64,000 nt of DNA, taken from Aggregicoccus sp. 17bor-14. GTDB lineage: Bacteria > Myxococcota > Myxococcia > Myxococcales > Myxococcaceae. The first letter of the stretch is position 1, and each line of letters begins with the position of its first letter. Below, in pieces: positions 13,855 through 22,299 of the stretch. The notes below the pieces were generated by a model that saw nothing but the letters and a program-made list of their open reading frames with translations, was not told the origin of the DNA and ran no database searches. The stretch is from NCBI RefSeq assembly GCF_009659535.1, contig NZ_VJZZ01000001.1:62001-126000 (forward strand), written 5' to 3'. The translations under genes and the position numbers were made by a program.

Positions 13855-14312
13855 AGGAAGAGGTCAAGTCCAAGGACGAGGTGCTCGAGCACTACATGGC
13901 CCAGCACGGCCTGAAGAGCACGCGCCAGCGCTCGCTGATCATCGACACCTTCTTCGAGGTGGGCGGACACCTGTCCGTGGAGGAGCTCTGGAACAAGGTG
14001 CGCCAGCACGACACGAAGGTGTCCGTGGCCACGGTGTACCGGACGATGAAGCTGCTCAACGAGTGCGGCCTCGCCCACGCGCGCAACTTCGGCGACGGGC
14101 AGACGCGCTACGAGGCGGCGGCGGGGCGCCACCACCACGATCACATGATCTGCACCCGCTGCGGCACCATCGTGGAGTTCGAGAACGACCGCATCGAGGC
14201 GATGCAGGAGGCGGTGGCGCGCAGCCACGGCTTCAAGGTGACGTCGCACAAGATGGAGCTGTACGGCCTGTGCCACGACTGCCAGCGGGCCCTCGCGGCC
14301 GGCGGGGCATGA
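13851..14312 (+). CDS. Fur-family transcriptional regulator
   Basis: A 153-residue Fur/PerR/Zur-type metalloregulator: winged helix with TRQRSLIIDTFF and SVATVYRTMKLL recognition region, then the His-rich GRHHHDHMICTRCG metal site and a second Cys pair (LCHDC) for structural zinc. Iron, zinc or peroxide sensing cannot be told apart from sequence alone. GTG 13851 overlaps the previous stop, and its own stop overlaps the ATG of a thioredoxin-like lipoprotein; an upstream in-frame ATG lies inside the HEAT-repeat gene and is rejected. Confidence 0.93.
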   Translation: MKEEVKSKDEVLEHYMAQHGLKSTRQRSLIIDTFFEVGGHLSVEELWNKVRQHDTKVSVATVYRTMKLLNECGLAHARNFGDGQTRYEAAAGRHHHDHMICTRCGTIVEFENDRIEAMQEAVARSHGFKVTSHKMELYGLCHDCQRALAAGGA

Positions 14313-14824
14313 GGCGGCTCGCCGCCCTGGCGGCGGCGCTCGCGCTGGGGGCCGGCTGCGCCTCGTCCCGTCCGGAGCTGCCGCCGCGCCGCGGCCACCT
14401 CGCCGCGCTGCAGCTGCCGCCCGTGGCCGAGGCGCCCTACGCGCCGGCCGTGGGCGCGCTTGAGGGCAGGGTGGTGCTGGTGGCCTTCGTCGCCACCTGG
14501 TGCCTGCCCTGCATCGCGCAGCTGCCCACGCTGGACTCGCTGCAGAAGGAGCTGGGGCCGCAGGGCCTGCGCACGGTGGCCGTGGGCATGGACCTGGACG
14601 GCGAGCAGGTGCTGGCCCCCTTCGCCGAGTACTACGCCCTGCCGTACCCGCTGGTGGTGGCGAGCGAGCCCCTGCGCACGGGGGAGAGCCCCTACGGGCG
14701 GGTGACGTCCTTGCCCACCTTCTTCCTCCTGGATCGCCGCGGCGAGCCGCTGGGGGCCTGGGAGGGCATCGCCGGCCAGGAGCAGCTCGAGCGCGCGGTG
14801 CGCAAGGCGCTGAAGACGCAGTAG
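14309..14824 (+). CDS. TlpA-like thioredoxin-fold lipoprotein
   Basis: A 171-residue protein with a lipoprotein signal (lipobox LGAGC, Cys near residue 16) and a TlpA/ResA-like thioredoxin domain. The redox motif is ATWCLPC at about residues 61-67. These envelope-anchored reductases keep cytochrome or other extracytoplasmic cysteines reduced. ATG 14309 overlaps the fur-like stop by 4 nt, so a metal or redox regulator and a periplasmic thiol protein are made together. Confidence 0.87.
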   Translation: MRRLAALAAALALGAGCASSRPELPPRRGHLAALQLPPVAEAPYAPAVGALEGRVVLVAFVATWCLPCIAQLPTLDSLQKELGPQGLRTVAVGMDLDGEQVLAPFAEYYALPYPLVVASEPLRTGESPYGRVTSLPTFFLLDRRGEPLGAWEGIAGQEQLERAVRKALKTQ

Positions 14825-14906
14825 GGCTGCGCCCACCGCACACCGCGCTACAGGGTTGGAGCGGAAATCTTGCCGGCAGGGCGGCCACTGTTAGCTTGGC
14901 CGCCGC

Positions 14907-15182
14907 ATGATGGTCCGTCGAAAGCTCCTGGGTGTGGCGGTCGGGGTGGCGCTGCTGCTGGCGACCGCGTCGGTGGCGGACGCGCGCGGCTTTCGCCGCT
15001 ACCTCAGCCTGCGCCAGGAGGTGGCGGCGCTGGACGCCCGCAACCGCACGCTCGCCGAGCAGAACGAGGCGCTGCGCAAGGAGATCTCGGCGCTGCGCAG
15101 CGACCCGCAGGCCCTCGAGCGCGCGGCGCGCGAGGAGCTGAACTTCGTCAAGCCCGGCGAGATCGTCTTCCACTTGGAGTAG
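14907..15182 (+). CDS. ftsB: FtsB/DivIC-like septum formation initiator
   Basis: A 91-residue bitopic protein: one N-terminal membrane helix (residues 5-25), then a heptad-rich coiled coil (LRQEVAALDARNRTLAEQNE) and the C-terminal REELNFVKPGEIVFHL motif of FtsB/DivIC. FtsB joins FtsL and FtsQ in the divisome and helps activate septal peptidoglycan synthesis. It precedes the GAF-GGDEF gene by 2 nt. Confidence 0.9.
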   Translation: MMVRRKLLGVAVGVALLLATASVADARGFRRYLSLRQEVAALDARNRTLAEQNEALRKEISALRSDPQALERAAREELNFVKPGEIVFHLE

Positions 15183-15184
15183 CC

Positions 15185-17347
15185 ATGGCCACGTCCTCCG
15201 CGGTCTCGCGTCTCTCCAAGCTCGTGCGCACCGGGGTGCGCTCCATCCCGGGCCTCTCGGCGCTCGCCGCCTTCGCGCACCTGGGGCGCGGAGGCTTTCG
15301 CGGCTTCTCCACGCTCGAGTGGATGGAGGCCGGCCTCGTGGCCTTCCTGCTCGCCGGGCTCGCGATCACCGCCTCCCGGCGCGTGAGCCGCGGCGCGGTG
15401 GGGGCGACCGTGTCCTTCCGCGACGACGTGGAGCTGGGCGGCCCGCTCATCGCCGCGAGCTTCATCGTCGTGGCGATCGGGGGAGGGGAGCTGTTCCCCA
15501 TCGTCTACCTGCTGATGGCCTTCCTGGTGGCCTTCCTCCCGCGCAACTCGGGGCTCGCGCTGCTGGGCGTGGCGGCCGTGGGCGATGCGCTGGTGACGCT
15601 GGGCGGCGACGAGCGCAACCTCACCGCGTTCGCCACCCACACCGTCTTCCTCGCGCTCTTCGCGGGCCTCTACCACCTGGTGCTCAGCGCCCGCATCGCC
15701 GCCGCGCGCCGCGCCGAGCACGACGCGGTGAAGAACCGCATCAAGGAGGTGGAGGACCGCGCGCGCACCTTCCGCCTGGTGAGCTCGGGCACCCAGGACA
15801 ACACCACGGGCATCGAGGACCAGGAGAAGTGGGTGCTGGCCTCGGTGAAGCAGGTGGAGAGCACGGTGCGCGAGGCGCTGGAGATCGCCGAGACGGCGCT
15901 GCGCACGCACACCTGCGCCGCGTTCATGCTCACCTCGGACGACCGGGGCCTCAAGATGCAGGACGCGGCCTCCGCCTCCGAGCACCTGCACCGCGAGCGC
16001 TTCGCCGCGGGCGAGGGCATCCTGGGCGGCGTGCTCAAGCGCAAGGCGCCGGTGCGCATGTGCGCGGCCGGGGGCCTCAAGGGCGTGAGCTACTACGAGG
16101 AGGGCGCCTCGGAGATCCGCGCGGTGCTCGCGGTCCCCATCGTCGAGGGCGGCGGCGCGGTGCGCGGCGTGCTCGTCGCCGACCGCCTGATGGCCGAGCC
16201 CTTCAGCGAGCAGGACGAGCGCATCCTCGTCGCCATCGCCACCGCCGTGCTGCGCAGCATGGAGGTGGAGCGGGTGATGACGGACATCCGCAAGCAGCGC
16301 GACGACAACAAGAAGTTCCGCACCGCCATCGAGGAGCTCAACCGGGTGGCGAAGGAGCAGGACGTCACCGAGGCGGTGGTGGAGAACGCCCGCGTGCTCG
16401 CGGAGCTGGACTTCTGCGCCCTCACGCTGGTGAGCGAGGAGAGCGGGGCGCGCATGCACCGCGTGGTGCGCGTCACCGGCACCACCACCTCCGGCAAGGC
16501 GCTGGAGGGCAAGACCTTCGCGGACAACGCGGGCCTGGTCTCCAACGTGGTGCGCTATGCGGCGCCCTTGCCCGGGCGCGACCTCAAGTCCATGGGCACC
16601 CCGGTCATCTTCGACGAGGACACCCAGGTGCGTGGGCTGGCCGCGCTGAAGATCTTCCCGCTCAACGCGGACGGCCGCATCCTCGGCACGCTCGTGGCGG
16701 GCTCGCGCCGCCGCGCCGCCTTCGACCAGGAGGTCATCCGCAACCTGGAGGTCGTGGCGCTGCAGGCCGCCCAGGCGCTCAACCGCGCCGAGCTCTACAA
16801 GGCCATGGAGCGCATGGCCACCACGGACGGGCTCACCGGCCTCTTCAACCACCGCACCTTCCAGAGCAAGGCGGACGAGGCGCTCGCGCAGGCCAAGCGC
16901 TACGGGCGCAAGTGCTCGGTCATCCTCACGGACATCGACCACTTCAAGAGCGTCAACGACACCTACGGCCACCCCACGGGCGACGCCGTGCTGCGCAACG
17001 TGGCGAAGATCCTGCGCGAGAAGGCCCGCGACACGGACGTGGTGGCGCGCTACGGCGGCGAGGAGTTCGCCATCATCATGCCGGAGACGGACGCGCGCGG
17101 CGCCCAGGTCATCGCCGAGCGCATCCGCGAGGCGGTGCGCGCGGAGACCTTCGCGACCGAGATCGGCCCGCTGAAGATCACGCTCTCGCTGGGCATCGCC
17201 ACCTGCCCGGACAGCGGCACCGAGAAGCAGGCGCTCATCGACCTGGCGGACCAGTGCCTCTACCACGCGAAGCGCAACGGCCGTAACCAGTCGGTCACCG
17301 TGGCGCAGATGCAGGGCGGCCGGAAGCTGCACGCGGTGGAGGGCTGA
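15185..17347 (+). CDS. membrane-anchored GAF-GGDEF diguanylate cyclase
   Basis: A 720-residue protein with several hydrophobic helices in the first 165 residues, a short coiled linker, two GAF-type sensory domains (about 190-365 and 385-540) and a C-terminal GGDEF domain (about 545-712). The active motif is RYGGEEF near residue 621, preceded by an RDTD inhibitory I-site exactly five residues before GGEEF, so an active, product-inhibited cyclase making c-di-GMP is predicted. Signal metabolites bound by the GAF domains are unknown. It follows ftsB by 2 nt, an unusual pairing of division and second-messenger genes. Confidence 0.92.
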   Translation: MATSSAVSRLSKLVRTGVRSIPGLSALAAFAHLGRGGFRGFSTLEWMEAGLVAFLLAGLAITASRRVSRGAVGATVSFRDDVELGGPLIAASFIVVAIGGGELFPIVYLLMAFLVAFLPRNSGLALLGVAAVGDALVTLGGDERNLTAFATHTVFLALFAGLYHLVLSARIAAARRAEHDAVKNRIKEVEDRARTFRLVSSGTQDNTTGIEDQEKWVLASVKQVESTVREALEIAETALRTHTCAAFMLTSDDRGLKMQDAASASEHLHRERFAAGEGILGGVLKRKAPVRMCAAGGLKGVSYYEEGASEIRAVLAVPIVEGGGAVRGVLVADRLMAEPFSEQDERILVAIATAVLRSMEVERVMTDIRKQRDDNKKFRTAIEELNRVAKEQDVTEAVVENARVLAELDFCALTLVSEESGARMHRVVRVTGTTTSGKALEGKTFADNAGLVSNVVRYAAPLPGRDLKSMGTPVIFDEDTQVRGLAALKIFPLNADGRILGTLVAGSRRRAAFDQEVIRNLEVVALQAAQALNRAELYKAMERMATTDGLTGLFNHRTFQSKADEALAQAKRYGRKCSVILTDIDHFKSVNDTYGHPTGDAVLRNVAKILREKARDTDVVARYGGEEFAIIMPETDARGAQVIAERIREAVRAETFATEIGPLKITLSLGIATCPDSGTEKQALIDLADQCLYHAKRNGRNQSVTVAQMQGGRKLHAVEG

Positions 17348-17366
17348 GGATCTGCACCCGCTCGCC

Positions 17367-18122
17367 GTGACCACCAGCGGGCAGCCTCCGGAGGCGCTCG
17401 TGCAGCGCGCCCGGGCGCGCGCCCGCGAGTGGGGCCTGCCCTTCGTGCCGCGCCCGAGAAAGGCCCCGCTGGGGCCCCTGCTCGAGTCGGTGGCCGAGGC
17501 CTTCCTCGTCTTCGAGCGCGAGGCGGTCACGCTCACCGACCGCCACGGATCTTTCGCCTTCCACGCCGGCATGGCCCACCTGCGCCGCATGCGGCTGGAG
17601 ACGGGGGAGGGCGACACGCTGGTGCGGCTCGCGGACCTGCGCCCCGGTGACACCGTGCTCGACTGCACGCTGGGGCTGGGCCAGGACGCGCTGGTGTGCG
17701 CGCGCGCCGTGGGCCCCGCGGGCAGGGTGGTGGGCCTGGAGGCGAGCCTCGCGCTCTACGCCGTCGTCTCCGAGGGGCTCGCAGCCTACGACGTGGGCCC
17801 CGCGTCCACGCGCGTGGCCGCGCACCACGCGGACGCCCGGGCGTGGCTCGCGCGCCAGGAGTCGGGCAGCTTCGACGTGGTGCTCTTCGACCCCATGTTC
17901 GAGAAGCCCAAGAAGTCCCAGCCCGCCTTCGAGGTGCTGCGCCGCTTCGCCGAGCACGCGCCGCTCGCCCCCGAGACGCTCGCCGAGGCGCGGCGCGTGG
18001 CGCGCCGCTGGGTGCTGGTGAAGACCGGCAAGCACGGCGAGGAGCTGAGGCGCCTGGGCCTCAGCGCCGAGCCCGGCTCGCGCTACACCTCGCTGCTCTG
18101 GGCGCGCGCTCCGGCGCTCTAG
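17367..18122 (+). CDS. class I SAM-dependent methyltransferase, RsmJ-like
   Basis: A 251-residue protein with a Rossmann methyltransferase core: VLDCTLGLGQDAL is motif I and VVLFDPMFEKPKK matches the DPM[FY]-type motif IV seen in the RsmJ/DUF548 family, which methylates the 2-amino group of a guanosine in 16S rRNA. The family assignment rests on these motifs only. GTG 17367 lies 20 nt after the GGDEF stop. The stop shares a CTAG with the convergent nucleotidase gene. Confidence 0.8.
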   Translation: MTTSGQPPEALVQRARARAREWGLPFVPRPRKAPLGPLLESVAEAFLVFEREAVTLTDRHGSFAFHAGMAHLRRMRLETGEGDTLVRLADLRPGDTVLDCTLGLGQDALVCARAVGPAGRVVGLEASLALYAVVSEGLAAYDVGPASTRVAAHHADARAWLARQESGSFDVVLFDPMFEKPKKSQPAFEVLRRFAEHAPLAPETLAEARRVARRWVLVKTGKHGEELRRLGLSAEPGSRYTSLLWARAPAL

Positions 18123-19825
18123 GTGCCGTCGCGCGCGCCGGTGGCGGCGCGCGGCAGGCCGTCTCCGCCCAGCGGCGACATCTGCGCGGACGGCGCGCCC
18201 GCCTGCTCGTGCGGCATCAGCTCGCGCGGGCTGCGGAAGTAGTGGGTGGGCGAGTAGTGCAGGAAGTTGGAGACGCGGCTGGTGTAGAGGCAGGCGTAGG
18301 CCTCCACCTGCTCGCCGAAGCGGCTGTTCTCGTTGCCCTCCTTGAAGAGCAGGCCCCAGTAGGGATTGAAGCCCTCCTCCACGTCGCGCTCGAGCACGTC
18401 CGCAGCGTCCGTGGCGCTGCGCAGGGAGCGCCGCAGGTGCTCGAGCTCGTGCTTCGCCTCGCGCCGCTCCGCCTCCAGGCGCGCGCGCTCCTCCTCGCTC
18501 AGGTCGGGCACGCGCTCGAGCCGCCGGTCCAGGGTGTTGAGCAGGGCCTTGCGCACCGACACCTCGTCGTCGAGCCGCGCGCGCAGGTGCTCGAGCTCAC
18601 TGAGGCGGGAGATCTCGTCCGTGCGCGCCTCGGTGTAGGAGATCTCGTCCTCGATCTCCTGCACGATCATGCAGGTGCGCCACAGCGAGCTCTTCTTCGA
18701 GCGCAGGATGTCTCCGAAGATGTGGTCGCCCACGTAGAGCACCGAGTCGCCCGTGAAGCCCGAGAGCTGCTCGAACTGCACCAGGTTGCCGCCCTGGTAC
18801 ACCTTGCCGCGCTCCAGTGACTTCGCCTCGCCCACGACGCGGCCCTCCTCCGTGGAGTCGTCCAGCTCGAGGAAGGGGCGCTGCTGGGTGAAGAAGCCCG
18901 GCTTCGAGGCCTGCGTGACGACGAAGTCGAAGTAGTTGCGCCAGCTCGGGTACTCGGCCACCACGCCGTCCAGCAGGTAGCGCATCACCGCGTCCGTGTA
19001 GTCCCACGCGGAGTTGGTGAGCAGGAACAGCTTCTTGCCCGCCGAGCGCAGCTTGTGCAGCGCGGGGCCCAGCTCCGGGTCCTTGAAGATGTAGCGGCCC
19101 AGGTCCTTGCGCAGCTCGCGCTTGAGCGAGTTGTCGCGGTGCACCGTGTCGATGGCGTCGCGGATGTCGTCGTAGAGCTTGCCGTAGTCCACGCTCTGGC
19201 CCATCGACTCCTGCAGCTCGATGATGCCGGCGAAGAGGCAGGCCTCGGGCAGGGCGAAGAGCGTGTCCACCCACGCGAACTGCGGGTCCTTGAAGCGCAC
19301 CTGGCGCTCCTTGTAGAGCGCGCGCCACACCTCGGGCTTGAGCGGGCGCAGGCCGTGGAACGCCCGGCCCACGTGGCCGAAGCGGTCCATCTTCACCAGG
19401 TTGCCGTTCGCGCGGTCCACCGCGAGCCCGCGCATGACGAAGTGGTGATCGTACTGGAGCAGCCCCACCTCTCGCGGGTACCCGCGCTCGGACACCAGCT
19501 TCGCCAGCGTCATGTCGAACGAGAGCTGCTCGATGCGACGCATGTGGTAGATGGCCAGCGTGTAGTCCATGTCGAAGCCGACGAGGTCCACCTTGGCGAG
19601 CCGCAGGTTGCGGTTCACGAAGATCTCGCGGCTGCGCTCCACCTCGCGCCGCTCGCGCGGCACGCTGAGCATCTGGGTGAGGGGCTCGTCCGCGAGCAGC
19701 GCATCGGCCTTCTGCAGCGCGGCCTCCGCCCGCTCGAGCGCGAGGGCCGAGCGGAAGCTGCCGTGCAGAGGACCCGTGGACAGGCCGCCGGGGATGGGGG
19801 CGGCAGGTTTCAAGAGAGGGCTCAC
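18119..19825 (-). CDS. HAD-IG family 5'-nucleotidase
   Basis: A 568-residue HAD hydrolase of the cytosolic IMP/GMP 5'-nucleotidase type. The nucleophile motif is VGFDMDYTLAIY (about residue 83), LFLLTNSAWDYTD is motif II and YVGDHIFGDI is the distal acidic motif. A long Arg/Glu-rich coiled insertion (about 405-485) lies in the C-terminal half, as in other bacterial members. It would dephosphorylate purine nucleoside monophosphates; the physiological substrate is not known. GTG 19825 is preceded by GGAGACAG. Confidence 0.92.
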   Translation of the reverse strand: MSPLLKPAAPIPGGLSTGPLHGSFRSALALERAEAALQKADALLADEPLTQMLSVPRERREVERSREIFVNRNLRLAKVDLVGFDMDYTLAIYHMRRIEQLSFDMTLAKLVSERGYPREVGLLQYDHHFVMRGLAVDRANGNLVKMDRFGHVGRAFHGLRPLKPEVWRALYKERQVRFKDPQFAWVDTLFALPEACLFAGIIELQESMGQSVDYGKLYDDIRDAIDTVHRDNSLKRELRKDLGRYIFKDPELGPALHKLRSAGKKLFLLTNSAWDYTDAVMRYLLDGVVAEYPSWRNYFDFVVTQASKPGFFTQQRPFLELDDSTEEGRVVGEAKSLERGKVYQGGNLVQFEQLSGFTGDSVLYVGDHIFGDILRSKKSSLWRTCMIVQEIEDEISYTEARTDEISRLSELEHLRARLDDEVSVRKALLNTLDRRLERVPDLSEEERARLEAERREAKHELEHLRRSLRSATDAADVLERDVEEGFNPYWGLLFKEGNENSRFGEQVEAYACLYTSRVSNFLHYSPTHYFRSPRELMPHEQAGAPSAQMSPLGGDGLPRAATGARDGT

Positions 19826-19917
19826 CTGTCTCCGATAGCACTCTCGCCTCGGACCGACATCCCTCCCGTGCGCCTGCCTTGCTGCGTCTGAACAGGCCGT
19901 GGCACGCTCGCTCGCCC

Positions 19918-20253
19918 ATGCCGTCCTCCGCCCGACGTTCGACGTCCAAGCCCCGGGCCGAGGCCCAGATGCTCGCGCGCCTCGCCGCCCGCATCGAGGC
20001 GCTCGAGGATCGGGTGCGCCGGCTGGAGCGCCAGGTGCAGGGCGCCGCGCGCAGCGCCCCTCGCGCAGCCGCGCCCGCGGAGGTCCGCGCGCAGCGCTCC
20101 GCGGGCCGGCCCCGGCCCCGCTGCCCCGGCTGCACGCTCGAGCTGCCGCCGGGCCGGCGCGCCGAGGCCTGCGTGTGGTGCGGCTTCCGCTTCGACGCCC
20201 TGCGCGCCCTGGAGAAGGCCCGAGGCCCTGCGAAGCGGGCCCCGCGCCGATGA
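19918..20253 (+). CDS. small zinc-ribbon protein
   Basis: A 111-residue protein with a basic N-terminus, a short coiled coil (LARIEALEDRVRRLE type) and a C-terminal treble-clef-like zinc site, CPGC and CVWC about 20 residues apart. Function unknown. ATG 19918 is used; its stop overlaps the ATG of the response regulator by 4 nt, so it may modulate or be co-regulated with that protein. Confidence 0.72.
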   Translation: MPSSARRSTSKPRAEAQMLARLAARIEALEDRVRRLERQVQGAARSAPRAAAPAEVRAQRSAGRPRPRCPGCTLELPPGRRAEACVWCGFRFDALRALEKARGPAKRAPRR

Positions 20254-20918
20254 ACGCGCCCGTCCGCGTCTTCCTCGTCGAGGACCAGCCACAGCTCCTG
20301 CGCCAGCTCGCGAAGGTGCTCGCGAGCTACCCGGAGCTGGAGGTGGTGGGCAGCGCGCGGGACGGCGAGGACGCCCTCGCGCAGCTCGCCGCGCTGCAGC
20401 CCGCCCCGCAGGTGGTGCTGCTGGACCTGGAGCTCCCGGGCCTGGACGGCATCCAGGTCACCGCCCGGCTCAAGGGGCACGCCGGGGCGCCCGAGGTCCT
20501 CATCCTCACCTCGTTCGAGGACGAGCAGCGCGTCTACGAGGCGATGCGCGCGGGCGCCTCGGGCTACCTGGTGAAGCGCCAGGGCCCCGAGCGCATCCGC
20601 GAGGCCATCCGGGAGGTGCTCGACGGCGGCACGGTGCTCGAGCCGCGCATCGCCCGGCGCTTCTGGAACTACTTCCAGTCGGTGCAGGCCGCGCCCCCGG
20701 CCGGCGACCCGCCCAACCCCTGGGATCTCTCCGAGACCGAGCTCGAGGTGCTGCGCTACGTGACCAAGGGCCTGTCCAACGCCGAGGTCGGCCGGGTGAT
20801 GGCCCTGGAGCGGCGCACCGTGCGCACGCACCTCTCGCACATCTACCGGAAGCTCGGGGTGAACAGCCACGTGGAGGCGGTGGTGCTCGCCCTGCAGGCG
20901 GGGGTGGTCGCCCTCTAG
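20250..20918 (+). CDS. NarL/FixJ-type response regulator
   Basis: A 222-residue regulator: receiver domain (1-125) with acidic pocket E11/D12, phospho-acceptor D59 (VVLLDLELPG) and K in YLVKRQG, then a LuxR-type helix-turn-helix (about 155-220: ETELEVLRYVTKGLSNAEVG, RTVRTHLSHIYRKL). It should bind DNA on phosphorylation. No histidine kinase is adjacent, so its partner is elsewhere. Coupled by a 4-nt overlap to the zinc-ribbon gene. Confidence 0.93.
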   Translation: MNAPVRVFLVEDQPQLLRQLAKVLASYPELEVVGSARDGEDALAQLAALQPAPQVVLLDLELPGLDGIQVTARLKGHAGAPEVLILTSFEDEQRVYEAMRAGASGYLVKRQGPERIREAIREVLDGGTVLEPRIARRFWNYFQSVQAAPPAGDPPNPWDLSETELEVLRYVTKGLSNAEVGRVMALERRTVRTHLSHIYRKLGVNSHVEAVVLALQAGVVAL

Positions 20919-20985
20919 ACGCAAGCACCCGCAGCCCCTGCTCAAAGTGGTGGACGCCCGCCCCGGCTGCGTTATCTGAGGGCCC

Positions 20986-22299
20986 ATGCCGAAGGCCTCG
21001 TCCCGCACGGCGTCCGCCCGCAAGGCGGACCCCGTCCTGCAATCTCTCTTCGACGTCCAGGAAGCCACCCTCTCCAACGGCCTGCGCGTGCGGCTCGTGG
21101 AGAATCACCAGGCGCCCGTGTGCAGCCTCTACCTGTTCTTCCAGGTGGGCAGCCGCAACGAGCGCCCCGGCATCACCGGCATCAGCCACCTCTTCGAGCA
21201 CATGATGTTCAACGGGGCGAAGAAGTACGGCCCCAAGCAGTTCGACCGCGTGCTCGAGTCCAACGGCGGCCGCTCCAACGCGTACACGTCCAACGACATG
21301 ACCGTGTACTACGAGGACTTCTCCTCGGACGCGCTGGAGACCGTGCTCGACCTCGAGTCCGACCGCATGGCGGCCCTGCGCATCTCCGACACCAGCCTCG
21401 CCAGCGAGCGCGAGGTGGTGAAGGAGGAGCGCCGCGTGCGCGTGGACAACGACATCAGCGGCATCATGGACGAGGAGCTGGGCACGCTCGTCTACAAGGC
21501 GCACCCCTACCGCTGGCCGGTCATCGGCTGGATGGCGGACATCGAGAACATCAAGCGCGAGGACTGCGAGGCCTACTTCCGCACCTACTACGCGCCCAAC
21601 AACGCGGTGCTCTACATCGCAGGCGACATCGACGCGAAGAAGACCCTCGCGCTGGTGAAGCGTTACTTCGGGAAGATCCCCAAGGGGCCGCCCGCCGAGC
21701 CCGTGATCAACGCCGAGCCGGAGCAGAAGGGGGAGCGGCGCGCCACGGTGCGCCACCCCGCGCAGTCGCCCTCGCTGATGATCGGCTACCAGGGCCCGGC
21801 CGCGCGAGACCCGGACACGCTGGTGCTGGACGTCATCCAGTACGCGCTCACCAAGGGCGAGGGCAGCCGGCTCACGCGCTCGCTCGTCTACGAGCAGCAG
21901 ATCGCCGTCTCGCTCATGCTGGACTGGAGCTGGCGCATCGACCCGGGCACCGTGCTGCTCTACACCGAGCTCAAGCCGGACTCGGATCCGAAGCAGGTGG
22001 AGGAGGCGCTCTACGCCGAGCTCGCGAAGGTGGCGGCCGAGGGGCTCACCGAGCGCGAGCTGCAGAAGGCGAAGAACAACCTGCGCGCGGACCACCTGCG
22101 CGAGCTCGCGACCAACAGCGGCCGCGCGCACGCGTTGGGCACCTACGAGGCGCTGCTCGGCAGCTGGCGCGAGGGGCTGACCCTGCCCTCGGCCTACGCC
22201 GCCGTGGACAACGCCCGCATCAAGGCGGTGGCGGCGAAGTACTTCGCCCCCGAGCGCCGCTCCATCGTCACCCTCGTCCCGGAAGGGGCCACGCCGTGA
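20986..22299 (+). CDS. M16-family zinc metallopeptidase, catalytic member
   Basis: A 437-residue pitrilysin-like protein carrying the inverted zinc motif HLFEH (H68-H72), with the third ligand expected in EREVVKEER about 75 residues later. Together with the next gene it forms the common two-protein M16 arrangement related to mitochondrial processing peptidase. No obvious signal peptide, so a cytoplasmic or atypically exported enzyme. GTTATC at 20971-20976 resembles a -10 element 9 nt before the ATG. Confidence 0.92.
   Translation: MPKASSRTASARKADPVLQSLFDVQEATLSNGLRVRLVENHQAPVCSLYLFFQVGSRNERPGITGISHLFEHMMFNGAKKYGPKQFDRVLESNGGRSNAYTSNDMTVYYEDFSSDALETVLDLESDRMAALRISDTSLASEREVVKEERRVRVDNDISGIMDEELGTLVYKAHPYRWPVIGWMADIENIKREDCEAYFRTYYAPNNAVLYIAGDIDAKKTLALVKRYFGKIPKGPPAEPVINAEPEQKGERRATVRHPAQSPSLMIGYQGPAARDPDTLVLDVIQYALTKGEGSRLTRSLVYEQQIAVSLMLDWSWRIDPGTVLLYTELKPDSDPKQVEEALYAELAKVAAEGLTERELQKAKNNLRADHLRELATNSGRAHALGTYEALLGSWREGLTLPSAYAAVDNARIKAVAAKYFAPERRSIVTLVPEGATP

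Noticed and set aside
14999-17668. 889-codon open frame antisense to the GAF-GGDEF gene
   Set aside because: Shadow of the cyclase; no recognisable domain.
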